64,000 bases of DNA from Flavobacteriia bacterium (GCA_947462925.1 CANHQP010000004.1:20335-84334), one strand, 5' to 3'. Counted from the first letter of the stretch, positions 44,260 to 54,378 are shown. Translations and numbers: made by a program. Notes: generated by a model from the sequence alone, not told the origin.

Positions 44260-46071
44260 ATGGCAGCTTTAGCTCACGAAGCACACGTACATCACGATGC
44301 ACATTCTCATGATCACCATGAAGAAGGTTTCGTATCGAAGTACATTTTTAGTCAAGACCATAAAATGATTGGTAAGCAGTTTTTAATGACTGCGGTTTTT
44401 ATGGGGGTAGTAGCGATGCTACTTTCTATCTTGTTTAGAATTCAATTGGCTTGGCCAGGTGAAAGTTCAGATTTTCTCTCGATGTTTTTGGGAGAAACTT
44501 GGGCACCAGGTGGAGTTTTAAAAGAGAATATGTATTTAGGATTGGTAACAATTCATGGTACAATCATGGTATTCTTCCTATTAACTGGAGGTTTATCAGG
44601 TACTTTCTCTAACATGCTTATTCCATTGCAGCTCGGAGCACGTGATATGGCTTCTGGTTTCTTGAATATGCTTTCTTACTGGATGTTCTTTTTATCATCA
44701 GTTATCATGTTGTCTTCTTTGTTCATCGAAACAGGTCCTGCAATGGCAGGTTGGACAATCTATCCTCCTCTTTCTGCTTTACCACAAGCAGTTGAAGGTT
44801 CAGGTTTAGGGATGACTTTATGGTTGTTTTCAATGACGATCTTTATTGCATCTTCATTAATCGGGTCATTAAATTACATCGTAACTGTTTTAAACCTTAG
44901 AACAAAAGGTATGACAATGACAAGAATGCCTCTTACTATTTGGGCTTTCTTTGTTACTGCAGTATTGGGTGTACTTTCTTTCCCAGTTTTATTGTCTGCA
45001 GCTTTGTTGTTGATGATGGACAGATTAGCTGGAACTAGTTTCTACTTGTCTGATATCATTGTAAACGGTGAAATGTTAGAAAATCACGGTGGTTCTCCAT
45101 TGTTGTACCAACACTTATTTTGGTTTCTTGGTCACCCTGAGGTTTATATCGTATTGTTGCCAGCTTTGGGTTTATCTTCGGAAATTATTTCTACCAACTC
45201 TCGTAAGCCGATTTTCGGATACAGAGCGATGATAGGTTCCATTTTAGCGATTGGTTTCCTTTCTTTTATAGTTTGGGGTCACCACATGTTTGTTACTGGA
45301 ATGAACCCATTCTTAGGTAGTGTATTCGTATTTACAACGCTTTTGATTGCTATTCCTTCTGCGGTGAAAGTTTTTAACTACATTACTACGCTATGGCGTG
45401 GAAGTTTAGTTTTAACTCCGGCGATGTTGTTTGCGATTGGTTTAGTTTCTACTTTTATTACTGGTGGTGTGACAGGTATTATCCTTGCGGATTCTGCGTT
45501 AGATATCGCTGTTCATGATACTTATTTCGTTGTCGCTCACTTCCACGTTGTAATGGGTATGTCAGCGGTATTTGGAATGTTTGCTGGGGTTTATCACTGG
45601 TTCCCGAAAATGTATGGAAAAATGATGAACACTAGATTAGGTTACATTCACTTTTGGATTACCATTATTGGTGCCTATGGTGTTTTCTTCCCAATGCACT
45701 TTGTTGGTTTAGCTGGTGCTCCACGTAGATACTATGATTATTCTGTATATAATGAATTTGATAAACCAGCAGCTGACATGATGATGGATTTAAATGTCAT
45801 CATAACAGTTTTCGCAATTATCGCATCAATTGGTCAATTGGTTTTCTTGTTCAATTTCTTCTATTCTATTTTTAGAGGTCCGAAAGCGGTTCAAAACCCT
45901 TGGAGATCTAATACTTTGGAATGGACTACTCCTGTTGAACATGTACATGGAAATTGGCCAGGTGCTTTACCAGAAGTTCATAGATGGCCTTATGATTATT
46001 CTAAGCCAGGAGCTGAAGAAGATTTCATTTCTCAAATTGTTCCGCTTGCTGAAGGCGAAGAAGAACATTAA
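44260..46071 (+). CDS. coxA: Cytochrome c oxidase subunit I (haem-copper oxidase)
   Basis: A 603-residue protein with twelve or so transmembrane helices. All active-site His motifs are present: TIHGTIMVFF (low-spin haem), HLFWFLGHPEVYIVLLPALG (CuB with the Tyr crosslink), WGHHMFVTGMNP (CuB) and HDTYFVVAHFHVVMG (haem ligands). The HPEVYI motif with Glu/Tyr marks the A family of proton-pumping oxidases. The N-terminus has an unusual His-rich start (HEAHVHHDAHSHDHHEE). It is the last gene of the operon, followed by a terminator. No subunit III gene follows. Confidence 0.97.
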   Translation: MAALAHEAHVHHDAHSHDHHEEGFVSKYIFSQDHKMIGKQFLMTAVFMGVVAMLLSILFRIQLAWPGESSDFLSMFLGETWAPGGVLKENMYLGLVTIHGTIMVFFLLTGGLSGTFSNMLIPLQLGARDMASGFLNMLSYWMFFLSSVIMLSSLFIETGPAMAGWTIYPPLSALPQAVEGSGLGMTLWLFSMTIFIASSLIGSLNYIVTVLNLRTKGMTMTRMPLTIWAFFVTAVLGVLSFPVLLSAALLLMMDRLAGTSFYLSDIIVNGEMLENHGGSPLLYQHLFWFLGHPEVYIVLLPALGLSSEIISTNSRKPIFGYRAMIGSILAIGFLSFIVWGHHMFVTGMNPFLGSVFVFTTLLIAIPSAVKVFNYITTLWRGSLVLTPAMLFAIGLVSTFITGGVTGIILADSALDIAVHDTYFVVAHFHVVMGMSAVFGMFAGVYHWFPKMYGKMMNTRLGYIHFWITIIGAYGVFFPMHFVGLAGAPRRYYDYSVYNEFDKPAADMMMDLNVIITVFAIIASIGQLVFLFNFFYSIFRGPKAVQNPWRSNTLEWTTPVEHVHGNWPGALPEVHRWPYDYSKPGAEEDFISQIVPLAEGEEEH

Positions 46072-46090
46072 AATTTAAAATATTAGTGTG

Positions 46091-46118
46091 AAAGCCGTTC
46101 CAAATTGGAGCGGCTTTT
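46091..46118 (+). terminator. Terminator after the act-cox operon
   Basis: AAAGCCGTTCC (46091-46101) pairs with GGAGCGGCTTT (46107-46117) with one G-T pair; a modest T-rich tail follows. Confidence 0.8.
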
Positions 46119-46119
46119 G

Positions 46120-46127
46120 TATTTTTG
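46120..46127 (+). promoter_or_regulatory. -7 box (TATTTTTG) for ruvB
   Basis: An exact TAnnTTTG directly after the cox terminator and 16 bp before the TTG start of ruvB; predicted leader about 12 nt. No -33 element is seen. Confidence 0.4.
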
Positions 46128-46143
46128 AATAAATTCATTTACG

Positions 46144-47169
46144 TTGGAAGAAGAAGATTCATTTGATTACCGTAAAGAAAGCGAAGAGGGCGAAAAGGAC
46201 TATGATAAAGTTCTTCGACCAAAGAAACTTTCTGATTTTGCAGGACAAGAACAAGTAGTCGATAATTTAGAAATTTTCGTGCAAGCAGCTACTAAACGTG
46301 GCGAGCCTCTTGATCATGTGCTTTTACATGGCCCTCCAGGGCTTGGTAAAACCACTTTAGCAAATATTATTGCAAATGAGCTGGGTGTTGGTTTTAAAGT
46401 TACCAGTGGTCCTGTTTTGGATAAGCCTGGTGATTTGGCTGGATTACTTACCAATTTGGATCAAGGTGATGTTTTATTTATCGACGAAATACATCGTTTA
46501 AGTCCGGTGATTGAGGAATATTTGTATTCTGCTATGGAAGATTATGTCATAGATATTCTCATTGATAGCGGTCCAAATGCACGTTCTGTTCAAATAGCTT
46601 TGAATCCTTTTACTTTGATTGGTGCTACCACTCGTTCTGGTCTTTTAACTTCTCCCTTGCGAGCGCGATTTGGTATTAATGCCAGACTCCAATATTATGA
46701 TGCTAAAACTCTAACTGCCATCGTGGAGAGATCATCTGATTTACTTGATATTCCAATCAGCGAAGAAGCTGCTTATCAAATAGCTAGTAGAAGTAGAGGA
46801 ACTCCAAGGATTGCTAATGCATTGTTACGTAGGGTACGTGATTTCGCTCAAATTAAAGGTAATGGGAAGATTGACGTAGAAATAACCAATATTGCACTAG
46901 AAGCTTTGAATGTTGATAAATACGGTTTAGACGAAATGGATAATCGTGTTTTGATGGCAATTATTGATAAGTTTAACGGCGGGCCAGTAGGTTTAACGAC
47001 GATTGCAACTGCGATTGGTGAAAATGCTGGTACACTAGAAGAAGTATATGAGCCATTTTTAATTCAAGAAGGATTTTTGATTCGTACTCAGAGAGGAAGG
47101 AAGGCTACTGAAAAGGCTTATAAACATTTAGGGAAAGATTTGGGTTATTTCCAAGGTGGTTTGTTTTAA
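46144..47169 (+). CDS. ruvB: Holliday junction branch migration helicase RuvB
   Basis: A 341-residue AAA+ ATPase. Walker A is [10 protein letters not shown], Walker B is [10 protein letters not shown], sensor 1 is [10 protein letters not shown], and the C-terminal winged helix contains [17 protein letters not shown]. The start must be TTG 46144: an in-frame stop lies six codons upstream and no ATG precedes the conserved [14 protein letters not shown]. RuvB drives branch migration with RuvA, which is not in the window. A coxA-ruvB-queG order is, to my memory, frequent in Flavobacteriales. Confidence 0.97.
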   Translation: MEEEDSFDYRKESEEGEKDYDKVLRPKKLSDFAGQEQVVDNLEIFVQAATKRGEPLDHVLLHGPPGLGKTTLANIIANELGVGFKVTSGPVLDKPGDLAGLLTNLDQGDVLFIDEIHRLSPVIEEYLYSAMEDYVIDILIDSGPNARSVQIALNPFTLIGATTRSGLLTSPLRARFGINARLQYYDAKTLTAIVERSSDLLDIPISEEAAYQIASRSRGTPRIANALLRRVRDFAQIKGNGKIDVEITNIALEALNVDKYGLDEMDNRVLMAIIDKFNGGPVGLTTIATAIGENAGTLEEVYEPFLIQEGFLIRTQRGRKATEKAYKHLGKDLGYFQGGLF

Positions 47170-48092
47170 TGAAGAGTAATGTTTCTAAAAATACTGCAAT
47201 TGTAAAGCAAATCGCTGCTGAGCTAGGTTTTCAATTTTGTGGAGTTTCTAAAGCGGGATTTTTAGAAAGTGATGCTAGGAACTTAGAGTCATGGTTGAAA
47301 AATGGATTTCATGGTGAAATGAAGTACATGGAAAACCATTTTGATAAAAGATTAGATCCAACTTTATTAGTAGAAGGTTCAAAAAGTGTTGTATCGTTGT
47401 TGTTAAATTATTTCCCAGTGCAAAAACAAAATCCTGATTCATTTAAAATTTCAAAGTATGCCTACGGTCAAGATTATCATCTGGTAATCAAAGATAAATT
47501 GAAGTTATTTTACCAAAATATTCAGGATGTGATTGGTGAGGTTAATGGACGTTTTTTTGTCGATTCTGCGCCTGTAATGGACAAAGTATGGGCACAAAAA
47601 AGTGGTCTCGGTTGGATGGGAAAAAATGGAAATATTATCCATCCTAAAAGAGGTTCTTTCTTTTTTATTGCAGAATTGATTTTAGATCTAGAATTAGAGG
47701 CAGATGGACCAATCAAAGATTTTTGCGGAACTTGTACAAAATGCATGGACGCTTGTCCGACGGATGCGCTCAATCAAGCCTATGTGGTAGATGGATCAAA
47801 ATGTATTTCTTATTTAACCATTGAATTGAAAGATGCCATTCCAGTTGAATTTAAAGATAAAATGAATGACTGGATTTTTGGATGCGATGTATGCCAAGAT
47901 GTTTGCCCTTGGAATCGTTTTTCTTTAGTTCATGCAGAGCCTGCTTTTCAAGCTAATGAGCAGCTGTTGGGTTTTTCTAAGAATGATTGGGAAGATATTT
48001 CTCAAGAGATTTTCAAAGATTTGTTTACAAAAAGCGCAGTGAAGCGCACTAAATTTGAAGGATTAAAGCGGAATATTAATTTTGTAAAATAA
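47169..48092 (+). CDS. queG: Epoxyqueuosine reductase QueG
   Basis: A 307-residue cobalamin-dependent iron-sulfur enzyme that converts epoxyqueuosine to queuosine at position 34 of tRNA. Two 4Fe-4S motifs are visible: [15 protein letters not shown] and [11 protein letters not shown]. The N-terminal part has [20 protein letters not shown], typical of the active site with its catalytic Asp. Its ATG overlaps the ruvB stop (TAATG), so translation is probably coupled. The length is somewhat short compared with the 350-390-residue enzymes that carry a HEAT-repeat tail, a common form in Bacteroidota. Confidence 0.95.
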   Translation: MKSNVSKNTAIVKQIAAELGFQFCGVSKAGFLESDARNLESWLKNGFHGEMKYMENHFDKRLDPTLLVEGSKSVVSLLLNYFPVQKQNPDSFKISKYAYGQDYHLVIKDKLKLFYQNIQDVIGEVNGRFFVDSAPVMDKVWAQKSGLGWMGKNGNIIHPKRGSFFFIAELILDLELEADGPIKDFCGTCTKCMDACPTDALNQAYVVDGSKCISYLTIELKDAIPVEFKDKMNDWIFGCDVCQDVCPWNRFSLVHAEPAFQANEQLLGFSKNDWEDISQEIFKDLFTKSAVKRTKFEGLKRNINFVK

Positions 48093-48123
48093 AAAATCCC
48101 ATTTCAACTGAAACGGGATTTCT
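48092..48123. terminator. Bidirectional terminator between queG and atpG
   Basis: AAATCCC-A-TTTCA and TGAAA-C-GGGATTT form a 12-bp stem with one mismatch, flanked by A- and T-rich runs on both sides, between convergent genes. Confidence 0.85.
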
Positions 48124-48142
48124 TATAAAATTTTATATTTTT

Positions 48143-49015
48143 TTAGCCATTCAACGCTTCAGCTCCACCAACGATTTCTAAGATTTCGTTTGTAATTGCT
48201 GCTTGACGTGCTTTGTTATAGCTTAATTTCAAGCTTTTTTGCAAATCTTTTGCGTTGTCTGTTGCCTTATGCATGGCCGTCATACGAGCGCCGTGCTCTG
48301 ATGCGTTAGAATCTAACAATGATTTGTAAAACTGAATTTTCAAAGATTTAGGAATCAATTCTTCAACGATTTCTTCTTTCGATGGTTCAAAGATATAATC
48401 GCCTGTGCTTGTCGTTCCTTCAGAAACTGTAGGAATAATTGGCAAAAATTGCTCTGTTTTTACCACTTGATTTGCAGCGTTTACGAAAGAATTATAAACA
48501 ATCACAACTTCATCAAATTGCTTAGATAAATAAGCTTTCATTACATTTTCAGCAATTTCAGCAGCGTTGTCGAATTTCAAGTCTGCAAATATGTCTTCAG
48601 TTCCATAAGCTTTGTTGTCAGCTCTTAGTGAACTTCTTCTAAAAGCGTCGGTTACTTTTTTACCTAAACAAAGAACTTGAACATTTTTTCCTTTGTATTC
48701 TTCATTCAATAAAACGTTAACTCTTTTTATAACGTTGTTGTTGAATCCACCACACAAACCTCTGTTTGAAGAAACAGCTAAAATCAGTACGTTTTTAACT
48801 TCTCTTTGATCAGAAAAAGCGTTTTCAGATAAATCTAAAGTAGCACTTAAATTGCTCAAAATTTCCTGAAGTTTTTCAGAATATGGTCGCATTTGAGTGA
48901 TTGCATCCTGAGCACGTTTCAACTTCGCAGCCGATACCATTTTCATGGCAGAAGTGATCTGCATTGTCGAACCCACCGAGGTGATTCTGTTTCTGATTTC
49001 TTTTAAATTTGCCAT
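48143..49015 (-). CDS. atpG: ATP synthase F1 gamma subunit
   Basis: A 290-residue central-stalk protein. The N-terminal coiled-coil strand MANLKEIRNRITSVGSTMQI with TSAMKMVSAAKLKRAQ, the middle ILAVSSNRGLCGGFN, and the C-terminal helix HGARMTAMHKATDNAKDL with NKARQAAITNEILEIVGGAEA are all conserved. It rotates within the alpha3-beta3 ring. It is the last gene of the atp operon here, 82 bp after atpA; the gap holds a 14-bp inverted repeat. Confidence 0.97.
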   Translation of the reverse strand: MANLKEIRNRITSVGSTMQITSAMKMVSAAKLKRAQDAITQMRPYSEKLQEILSNLSATLDLSENAFSDQREVKNVLILAVSSNRGLCGGFNNNVIKRVNVLLNEEYKGKNVQVLCLGKKVTDAFRRSSLRADNKAYGTEDIFADLKFDNAAEIAENVMKAYLSKQFDEVVIVYNSFVNAANQVVKTEQFLPIIPTVSEGTTSTGDYIFEPSKEEIVEELIPKSLKIQFYKSLLDSNASEHGARMTAMHKATDNAKDLQKSLKLSYNKARQAAITNEILEIVGGAEALNG

Positions 49016-49037
49016 CTTTTTTTTGATTGCAGATTTT

Positions 49038-49081
49038 AAATTGCAAATTACATAATGTTGTTAATCTGTAATTTGCAATTT
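49038..49081. repeat. 14-bp perfect inverted repeat between atpA and atpG
   Basis: AAATTGCAAATTAC (49038-49051) and GTAATTTGCAATTT (49068-49081) are exact complements around a 16-nt loop. CTGTAATTT occurs again at about 49088. In the mRNA this would be a stable hairpin between atpA and atpG. Confidence 0.75.
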
Positions 49082-49097
49082 TTGAATCTGTAATTTA

Positions 49098-50672
49098 CTA
49101 ATATTTATCAGCGATTTCTTTTGCAACTTTCGTCAAAACATCTGTCGCTTCATCTGTATATTTACCAGCTTTCAAAGCCAATAATACGTCAGCATGTTTT
49201 GCTTCAAGATAATTCAAGAACTCAGTTTCGAATGCTTTGATTTTGTTCACCGGAACTCTTTGCATCAAACCTTTAGTTCCAACGAAAATGATTGCAATTT
49301 GCTTTTCAACTGGATATGGATCACCTTCAGCTTGTTTCAAAATCTCAACGTTTCTTGCTCCTTTGTCCAATACTGATTTGGTAGCAGCATCTAAATCAGA
49401 ACCAAATTTCGCGAAAGCTTCAAGCTCTCTGTATTGCGCCTGGTCTAATTTCAAAGTTCCCGCAACTTTCTTCATTGATTTGATTTGTGCGTTTCCTCCA
49501 ACACGAGATACAGAAATACCTACGTTAATTGCTGGTCGAATACCTGCGTTAAACAAATCATTTTCCAAGAAAATCTGACCATCTGTAATCGAAATTACGT
49601 TGGTTGGAATATATGCAGAAACGTCACCTGCTTGAGTTTCAATAATTGGCAATGCAGTCAATGAACCACCACCTTTTACTAGATGCTTAATTGAAGTTGG
49701 CAAATCATTCATTTGCGATGCAATTGTATCATCAGCGATAATTTTTGCCGCTCTTTCCAATAATCTAGAGTGAAGGTAGAATACGTCTCCTGGGTAAGCC
49801 TCACGACCTGGAGGACGACGAAGTAACAATGAAACTTCACGGTAAGCAACTGCTTGTTTTGATAAATCATCAAAAACAATCAATGCTGGACGACCAGAGT
49901 CACGGAAAAATTCTCCTACTGCTGCTCCCGTCATTGGAGCGTAAAATTGCATTGGCGCTGGATCTGAAGCATTTGCTGCTACGATTACAGTATATTGCAT
50001 TGCTCCTGCATCTTCTAATTTCTTAACGATTCCTGCAACAGTTGAACCTTTTTGTCCAATAGCTACATAAATACAGAAAACAGGTTCACCTCTGTCAAAA
50101 AATTCTTTTTGGTTGATAATCGCATCGATTGCAACTGTTGTTTTTCCAGTTTGACGGTCACCAATGATTAACTCACGTTGTCCTCGTCCAATTGGAATCA
50201 TTGCATCAATTGCTTTGATACCAGTTTGCAATGGCTCAGTTACCGGCTGACGGAAGATTACCCCTGGAGCTTTTCGCTCGATTGGCATTTCAAACAATTC
50301 ACCTGTAATTTCACCTTTACCATCAATTGGATTTCCTAATGTATCTATAACACGTCCTACCAAACCTTCACCAACTCTCACTGATGCGATTCTTCCTAAA
50401 CGTTTTGCTGTATCTCCTTCTTTTACTTGAGAAGAACGACCCAAAAGTACGGCACCAACATTGTCTTCTTCCAAGTTTAATGCAATTCCTTGCAATCCTC
50501 CGTTGAATTCAATTAATTCACCATACTGAACTCCATTGAGTCCATAAATACGTGCGATACCATCTCCAATTTGAAGTACAGTACCTACTTCCTGAAGTTC
50601 AGCTTCTGTTCTGAAACCTGAAAGCTGCTCTCTTAAAATTGCAGAAACTTCTGCTGGTTTTACATCTGCCAT
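49098..50672 (-). CDS. atpA: ATP synthase F1 alpha subunit
   Basis: A 524-residue subunit. The nucleotide-binding P-loop is GDRQTGKT, with [15 protein letters not shown] before it, and the family signature [14 protein letters not shown] is present. The N-terminus ([20 protein letters not shown]) matches the segment that contacts the delta subunit. It carries the non-catalytic nucleotide sites of F1. No atpD (beta) follows. Confidence 0.98.
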   Translation of the reverse strand: MADVKPAEVSAILREQLSGFRTEAELQEVGTVLQIGDGIARIYGLNGVQYGELIEFNGGLQGIALNLEEDNVGAVLLGRSSQVKEGDTAKRLGRIASVRVGEGLVGRVIDTLGNPIDGKGEITGELFEMPIERKAPGVIFRQPVTEPLQTGIKAIDAMIPIGRGQRELIIGDRQTGKTTVAIDAIINQKEFFDRGEPVFCIYVAIGQKGSTVAGIVKKLEDAGAMQYTVIVAANASDPAPMQFYAPMTGAAVGEFFRDSGRPALIVFDDLSKQAVAYREVSLLLRRPPGREAYPGDVFYLHSRLLERAAKIIADDTIASQMNDLPTSIKHLVKGGGSLTALPIIETQAGDVSAYIPTNVISITDGQIFLENDLFNAGIRPAINVGISVSRVGGNAQIKSMKKVAGTLKLDQAQYRELEAFAKFGSDLDAATKSVLDKGARNVEILKQAEGDPYPVEKQIAIIFVGTKGLMQRVPVNKIKAFETEFLNYLEAKHADVLLALKAGKYTDEATDVLTKVAKEIADKY

Positions 50673-50707
50673 ATTCTGTTGCTTTACGTCATCCCGATTG
50701 TTCGGAA

Positions 50708-51241
50708 CTAGCGTGTTAAACGTTGTTTTAAATTTTCTAATTGATTTGCTACTGAAGCATCGATTCTATTATCGCCTATCTTCACTACAAATCCTCCTAT
50801 TAATGAAGCATCAATTTGCTCAGTTACTTCCAAAATACCTTTAATTGTAGATTGCACTTTTGCAATTATTGTTTCTTTAGTTTTTGAATCTAGTGCCTGC
50901 GCAGAAATTAAAGTAACTGGTACGATTCCTTTATGTGCTTTTAGCTGAGCTTCAAAAGAATCGGCAATTTGAGGAATCATTGCTTCCCTACCATTTTTGG
51001 TAATCAATTCGATGAATAAGGTTGTTATTTCATCGAATTTAGGAAACAACACTTTGAAGATACTGTTTTTCTTTTCAGCATTAATAACTGGACTATCCAA
51101 AAACAATTGAAATTCTTTTGTTTCATTGTTTGCTTGAAGCAAAGTTGAAATATCAGAAGTAACTTGATCGATTCTATTTTTTTCAATAGCCAATTCAAGC
51201 AATGCCTTTGCATATCTAGATGCTGCTTTTGTACTTTTCAT
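50708..51241 (-). CDS. atpH: ATP synthase F1 delta subunit
   Basis: A 177-residue peripheral-stalk protein. The N-terminal helical bundle starts [20 protein letters not shown], and the C-terminal region has the conserved [20 protein letters not shown]. It joins the b-subunit stalk to the top of F1. It is 1 bp from atpF and 35 bp before atpA. Confidence 0.96.
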   Translation of the reverse strand: MKSTKAASRYAKALLELAIEKNRIDQVTSDISTLLQANNETKEFQLFLDSPVINAEKKNSIFKVLFPKFDEITTLFIELITKNGREAMIPQIADSFEAQLKAHKGIVPVTLISAQALDSKTKETIIAKVQSTIKGILEVTEQIDASLIGGFVVKIGDNRIDASVANQLENLKQRLTR

Positions 51242-51242
51242 C

Positions 51243-51737
51243 TTAGTTCAAGTTAATATCTTCAGCTAATTTTGAAGCCAATGCTTTTTGTTTGTCGTCT
51301 GAAGCTAACTCAGATTTTACAATTTTTTCAGCGATATCTATTGATAAAGTCGCAATTTGAGCCTTGATTTCAGACATAGCAGCTGCTTTTTCGGCTTGGA
51401 TTGCTTGTTGTGCTGCTACAATGATTTTGTCAGCTTCAGATTTAGAATTTGATTTTGCATCCTCAATCATTTTGTTTGCTGTTTCGCGAGCATCTTTCAC
51501 GATTGCATCTCTTTCAGCGCGTGCTTCTTTCAAAATGTTTTCGTTTTGAGCTTGCAAAGCCACCATCTCAGCTTTTGTTTTAACAGCCAATTCTAATGAT
51601 TCTGCGATGTTTTGCTCACGTGTATTTACAGCACTTAAAATAGGCTTCCAAATAAACTTTACAAGAACGATCAATAATAAACCGAAGACAATTGATGTCC
51701 AAATTAGCAAACCAAAATCAGGTAATATTAAATCCAT
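51243..51737 (-). CDS. atpF: ATP synthase F0 b subunit
   Basis: A 164-residue subunit with one N-terminal transmembrane helix (LLIWTSIVFGLLLIVLVKFI) and a long Ala/Glu/Lys-rich coiled coil that forms the peripheral stalk. It opens DLILPDFGLLIWT, typical of Bacteroidota b subunits. It follows the post-atpE hairpin by 44 bp. Confidence 0.96.
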   Translation of the reverse strand: MDLILPDFGLLIWTSIVFGLLLIVLVKFIWKPILSAVNTREQNIAESLELAVKTKAEMVALQAQNENILKEARAERDAIVKDARETANKMIEDAKSNSKSEADKIIVAAQQAIQAEKAAAMSEIKAQIATLSIDIAEKIVKSELASDDKQKALASKLAEDINLN

Positions 51738-51780
51738 TTTTATTTATTTTTAATATGTTTCTTTTGATAATAAAAATTAA

Positions 51781-51809
51781 CAGTATCCCAACCAACCGTT
51801 AGGATACTG
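51781..51809 (-). promoter_or_regulatory. Intercistronic hairpin after atpE
   Basis: CAGTATCC (51781-51788) and GGATACTG (51802-51809) form a perfect 8-bp stem around 13 nt, 9 bp past the atpE stop in the direction of transcription, followed on the minus strand by TTAATTTTT. It may act as a partial terminator or an mRNA stabiliser. Confidence 0.6.
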
Positions 51810-51817
51810 AAAATAAA

Positions 51818-52042
<225 letters not shown>

Positions 52043-52057
52043 TTAAAAAGTTACTAA

Positions 52058-53164
52058 TTAATGGTGAGCCTCTTCAACAGCTGCTCCGATAAATAATGCC
52101 GATAACATGGCAAATAAGAACGCTTGTAAAAATGCTACAAGCAATTCCAATACTGAAATAAATAAAGCCATCGGAACTGAAAGTGCTCCCCAAGCGATAC
52201 TTTGATTTATGAAAATGATTGAAATCAATGCCAATACAATGATGTGTCCTGCTGTCATATTCGCAAACAAACGAATCATCAATGCGAATGGCTTTGTGAA
52301 AATTCCGACTATTTCAATTGGAATCATGATTGGTAATAATGCTACCGGAACACCTGGTGTTGCAAAAATATGTTTCCAATAGTTCTTATTAGACGAAGCT
52401 AAAGTAACAACCAATGTGCAAATAGCTAAAAACATGGTAATTGTTAAGTTACCTGTCAAGTTCGCACCTCCAGGTAAAATTGGAATCATACCCAATAAGT
52501 TGTTGAAAAAGATAAAGAAGAAAATAGTCAATAAATAAGGAACGTATTTTTTATATTTCAAATGTCCAATGTTTTCTTTAGCGATATCATCTCTAACTAA
52601 TATAATAATAGGCTCTAAAAATTTAGCTAATCCTTTAGGAGCAACAGCACCATTTTTCTTGTAAAAACGAGCAACAGACCCCATGATCAACAACAGAATT
52701 GTAGCGCCAAAAAACAAAGACATTACATTCTTCGTAATGGATAAATCCAAAGGCTTTGTATTTCCATGAACGTGACCATCTTCAATTGAAAGCGCTCCGT
52801 CGTTTAATTTGTAGATTTTTTCGTGGTACAAAGCATAATTTGCAGCTGGACCAACTCCTTGAAGATATTCTACTTCAGATTTAGTTGCGTGGTCAATAGT
52901 TGTTTTCATTTCTCCGTGGTAGAAATTAGAAGAAGAAAACGTTTGCAAACCACCATCAATTAAGATGATTGGAAGAAAAATGGAAGTACCACCATGTTCA
53001 GGTCCCCACAAATGCCATTCATGTGCATCTTTGATGTGATGCATGATCATTTCATTCACGTTGAATTCCTTTTTTTCCTTGTGTTCAGTCGCAAAAGCAG
53101 AATTGATTGAACAGATTGTCAAAATTGACAGAAATATTGATTTTATTGTGTTTTTCAAAATCAT
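52058..53164 (-). CDS. atpB: ATP synthase F0 a subunit
   Basis: A 368-residue protein. The first 25 residues look like a signal peptide (SIFLSILTICSINSAFA), followed by a soluble His-rich periplasmic region up to about 130, an N-terminal extension that is long compared with the 271 residues of E. coli. Five helices follow; ALMIRLFANMTAGHIIVLAL contains the essential Arg of the proton half-channels. It is the first gene of the atp operon; no atpI or atpZ gene precedes it, because ispB is divergent. Confidence 0.96.
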   Translation of the reverse strand: MILKNTIKSIFLSILTICSINSAFATEHKEKKEFNVNEMIMHHIKDAHEWHLWGPEHGGTSIFLPIILIDGGLQTFSSSNFYHGEMKTTIDHATKSEVEYLQGVGPAANYALYHEKIYKLNDGALSIEDGHVHGNTKPLDLSITKNVMSLFFGATILLLIMGSVARFYKKNGAVAPKGLAKFLEPIIILVRDDIAKENIGHLKYKKYVPYLLTIFFFIFFNNLLGMIPILPGGANLTGNLTITMFLAICTLVVTLASSNKNYWKHIFATPGVPVALLPIMIPIEIVGIFTKPFALMIRLFANMTAGHIIVLALISIIFINQSIAWGALSVPMALFISVLELLVAFLQAFLFAMLSALFIGAAVEEAHH

Positions 53165-53202
53165 TGCATTTATAATTCTTGGTGTGCTTCTGTTTTTTGG
53201 CG

Positions 53203-53232
53203 CAAATTTACGTAATCTTTCTTAACTAACAA
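53203..53232 (-). promoter_or_regulatory. Full Bacteroidota promoter for the atp operon (TTG-N19-TAAATTTG)
   Basis: On the minus strand TTG (53232-53230), exactly 19 bp, then TAAATTTG (53210-53203). This is the consensus spacing. Transcription should start near 53198, about 33 nt before the atpB ATG. Confidence 0.75.
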
Positions 53233-53384
53233 TATTTTTATTGTGCTTTTATTGAATCTTTTTTTCGTTTATGTTCAAAAAGTTTTTCCTCTCATCTATG
53301 CACTCTTTTCAAACATGTTTTCTATTTATTTTTCCTTTTTTGTTTTTTTAGCGCCACTGTTATTTTAATTGACATAGTTACTCG

Positions 53385-53392
53385 TATATTTG
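53385..53392 (+). promoter_or_regulatory. -7 box (TATATTTG) for the prenyl transferase gene
   Basis: An exact TAnnTTTG ending only 7 bp before ATG 53400, so the transcript should have almost no leader. No -33 TTG at normal spacing. Confidence 0.5.
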
Positions 53393-53399
53393 TAATCCA

Positions 53400-54371
53400 A
53401 TGATGACTGTAAAACAGATAATAGCTCCAGTTTCTTCTGAAATGCAGGAGTTTGAGGTTCGATTTCGCGAGAATATGCAGTCGCATGTTCCCATGTTAGA
53501 CAAGGTTACACATTATATTATCCGTAGGAAAGGAAAGCAAATGCGTCCAATGTTTTTGTTTTTGACAGCAAAAATGCTTGGTGAAGTAAACGATAAAACC
53601 TATCAAGCAGCCTCTCTCGTTGAATTATTGCATACCGCAACGCTCGTTCATGATGATGTAGTTGATGACGCGAATGAAAGAAGGGGTTTTTTCTCTGTAA
53701 ATGCACTTTGGAAAAACAAAGTGGCTGTGTTAGTTGGTGATTATTTGCTTTCAAAAGTTCTTTTGCTTTCTATTGAAAATAACAATACTCGACTTCTGGG
53801 AATTGTTGCTCGCGCGGTCAAAGAAATGAGTGAGGGTGAATTGCTCCAAATTGAAAAAGCTCGAAAATTAGATATCACCGAAGAAGTTTATTTTGAAGTT
53901 ATTCGTCAAAAAACAGCATCTTTAATTGCTACAGTTTGTGAAGCAGCGAGTGTTTCTGTTGATAGAGAAGATTTGGCTCCATTGATGAGGGAATTTGGTG
54001 AGTTGGTCGGTTTGGCGTTTCAAATTAAAGACGATATTTTTGATTACGGAACACCTAATGATATCGGAAAGCCAACGGGTTTAGATATTCGTGAAAGAAA
54101 GATGACACTTCCGTTAATATACGCTTTATCAAATTCGGAAAAGCATGTAAAGAGAGAATTAATTAATATTGTGAAAAATCACAACGAAGAAACCAAAATG
54201 GTTCGAAGGGCTGTTCAGTTAGTAGTCGATGCAGGTGGAATCGAATATGCTTACAAACGGATGCATGAGTTAAAAGATAAAGCGCTTGCACTATTGAAAG
54301 ATATCCCTGATTCTGAGGCGAAATCTGCACTGGTAGGGTTAGTTGAATATACAATTATTAGAGAAAAATAG
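53400..54371 (+). CDS. Polyprenyl diphosphate synthase (IspB-like)
   Basis: A 323-residue trans-isoprenyl diphosphate synthase. The two Asp-rich motifs are LVHDDVVDDANERRG and FQIKDDIFDYGTPNDIGKPT; GKQMRPMFLFLTAKM is the substrate-binding Lys/Arg region. It extends farnesyl or geranylgeranyl diphosphate with isopentenyl diphosphate, probably to make the menaquinone side chain, which would feed the respiratory chain encoded upstream. The chain length cannot be read off. The start is ATG 53400 or the ATG one codon later. It is co-directional with the lipoprotein gene 7 bp downstream. Confidence 0.93.
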   Translation: MMTVKQIIAPVSSEMQEFEVRFRENMQSHVPMLDKVTHYIIRRKGKQMRPMFLFLTAKMLGEVNDKTYQAASLVELLHTATLVHDDVVDDANERRGFFSVNALWKNKVAVLVGDYLLSKVLLLSIENNNTRLLGIVARAVKEMSEGELLQIEKARKLDITEEVYFEVIRQKTASLIATVCEAASVSVDREDLAPLMREFGELVGLAFQIKDDIFDYGTPNDIGKPTGLDIRERKMTLPLIYALSNSEKHVKRELINIVKNHNEETKMVRRAVQLVVDAGGIEYAYKRMHELKDKALALLKDIPDSEAKSALVGLVEYTIIREK

Positions 54372-54378
54372 ATTAAAG

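Noticed and set aside
40968..46071. cbb3-type oxidase
   Set aside because: CoxA has the HPEVYI motif of A-family oxidases and CoxB has a CuA site, neither of which occurs in cbb3 enzymes.
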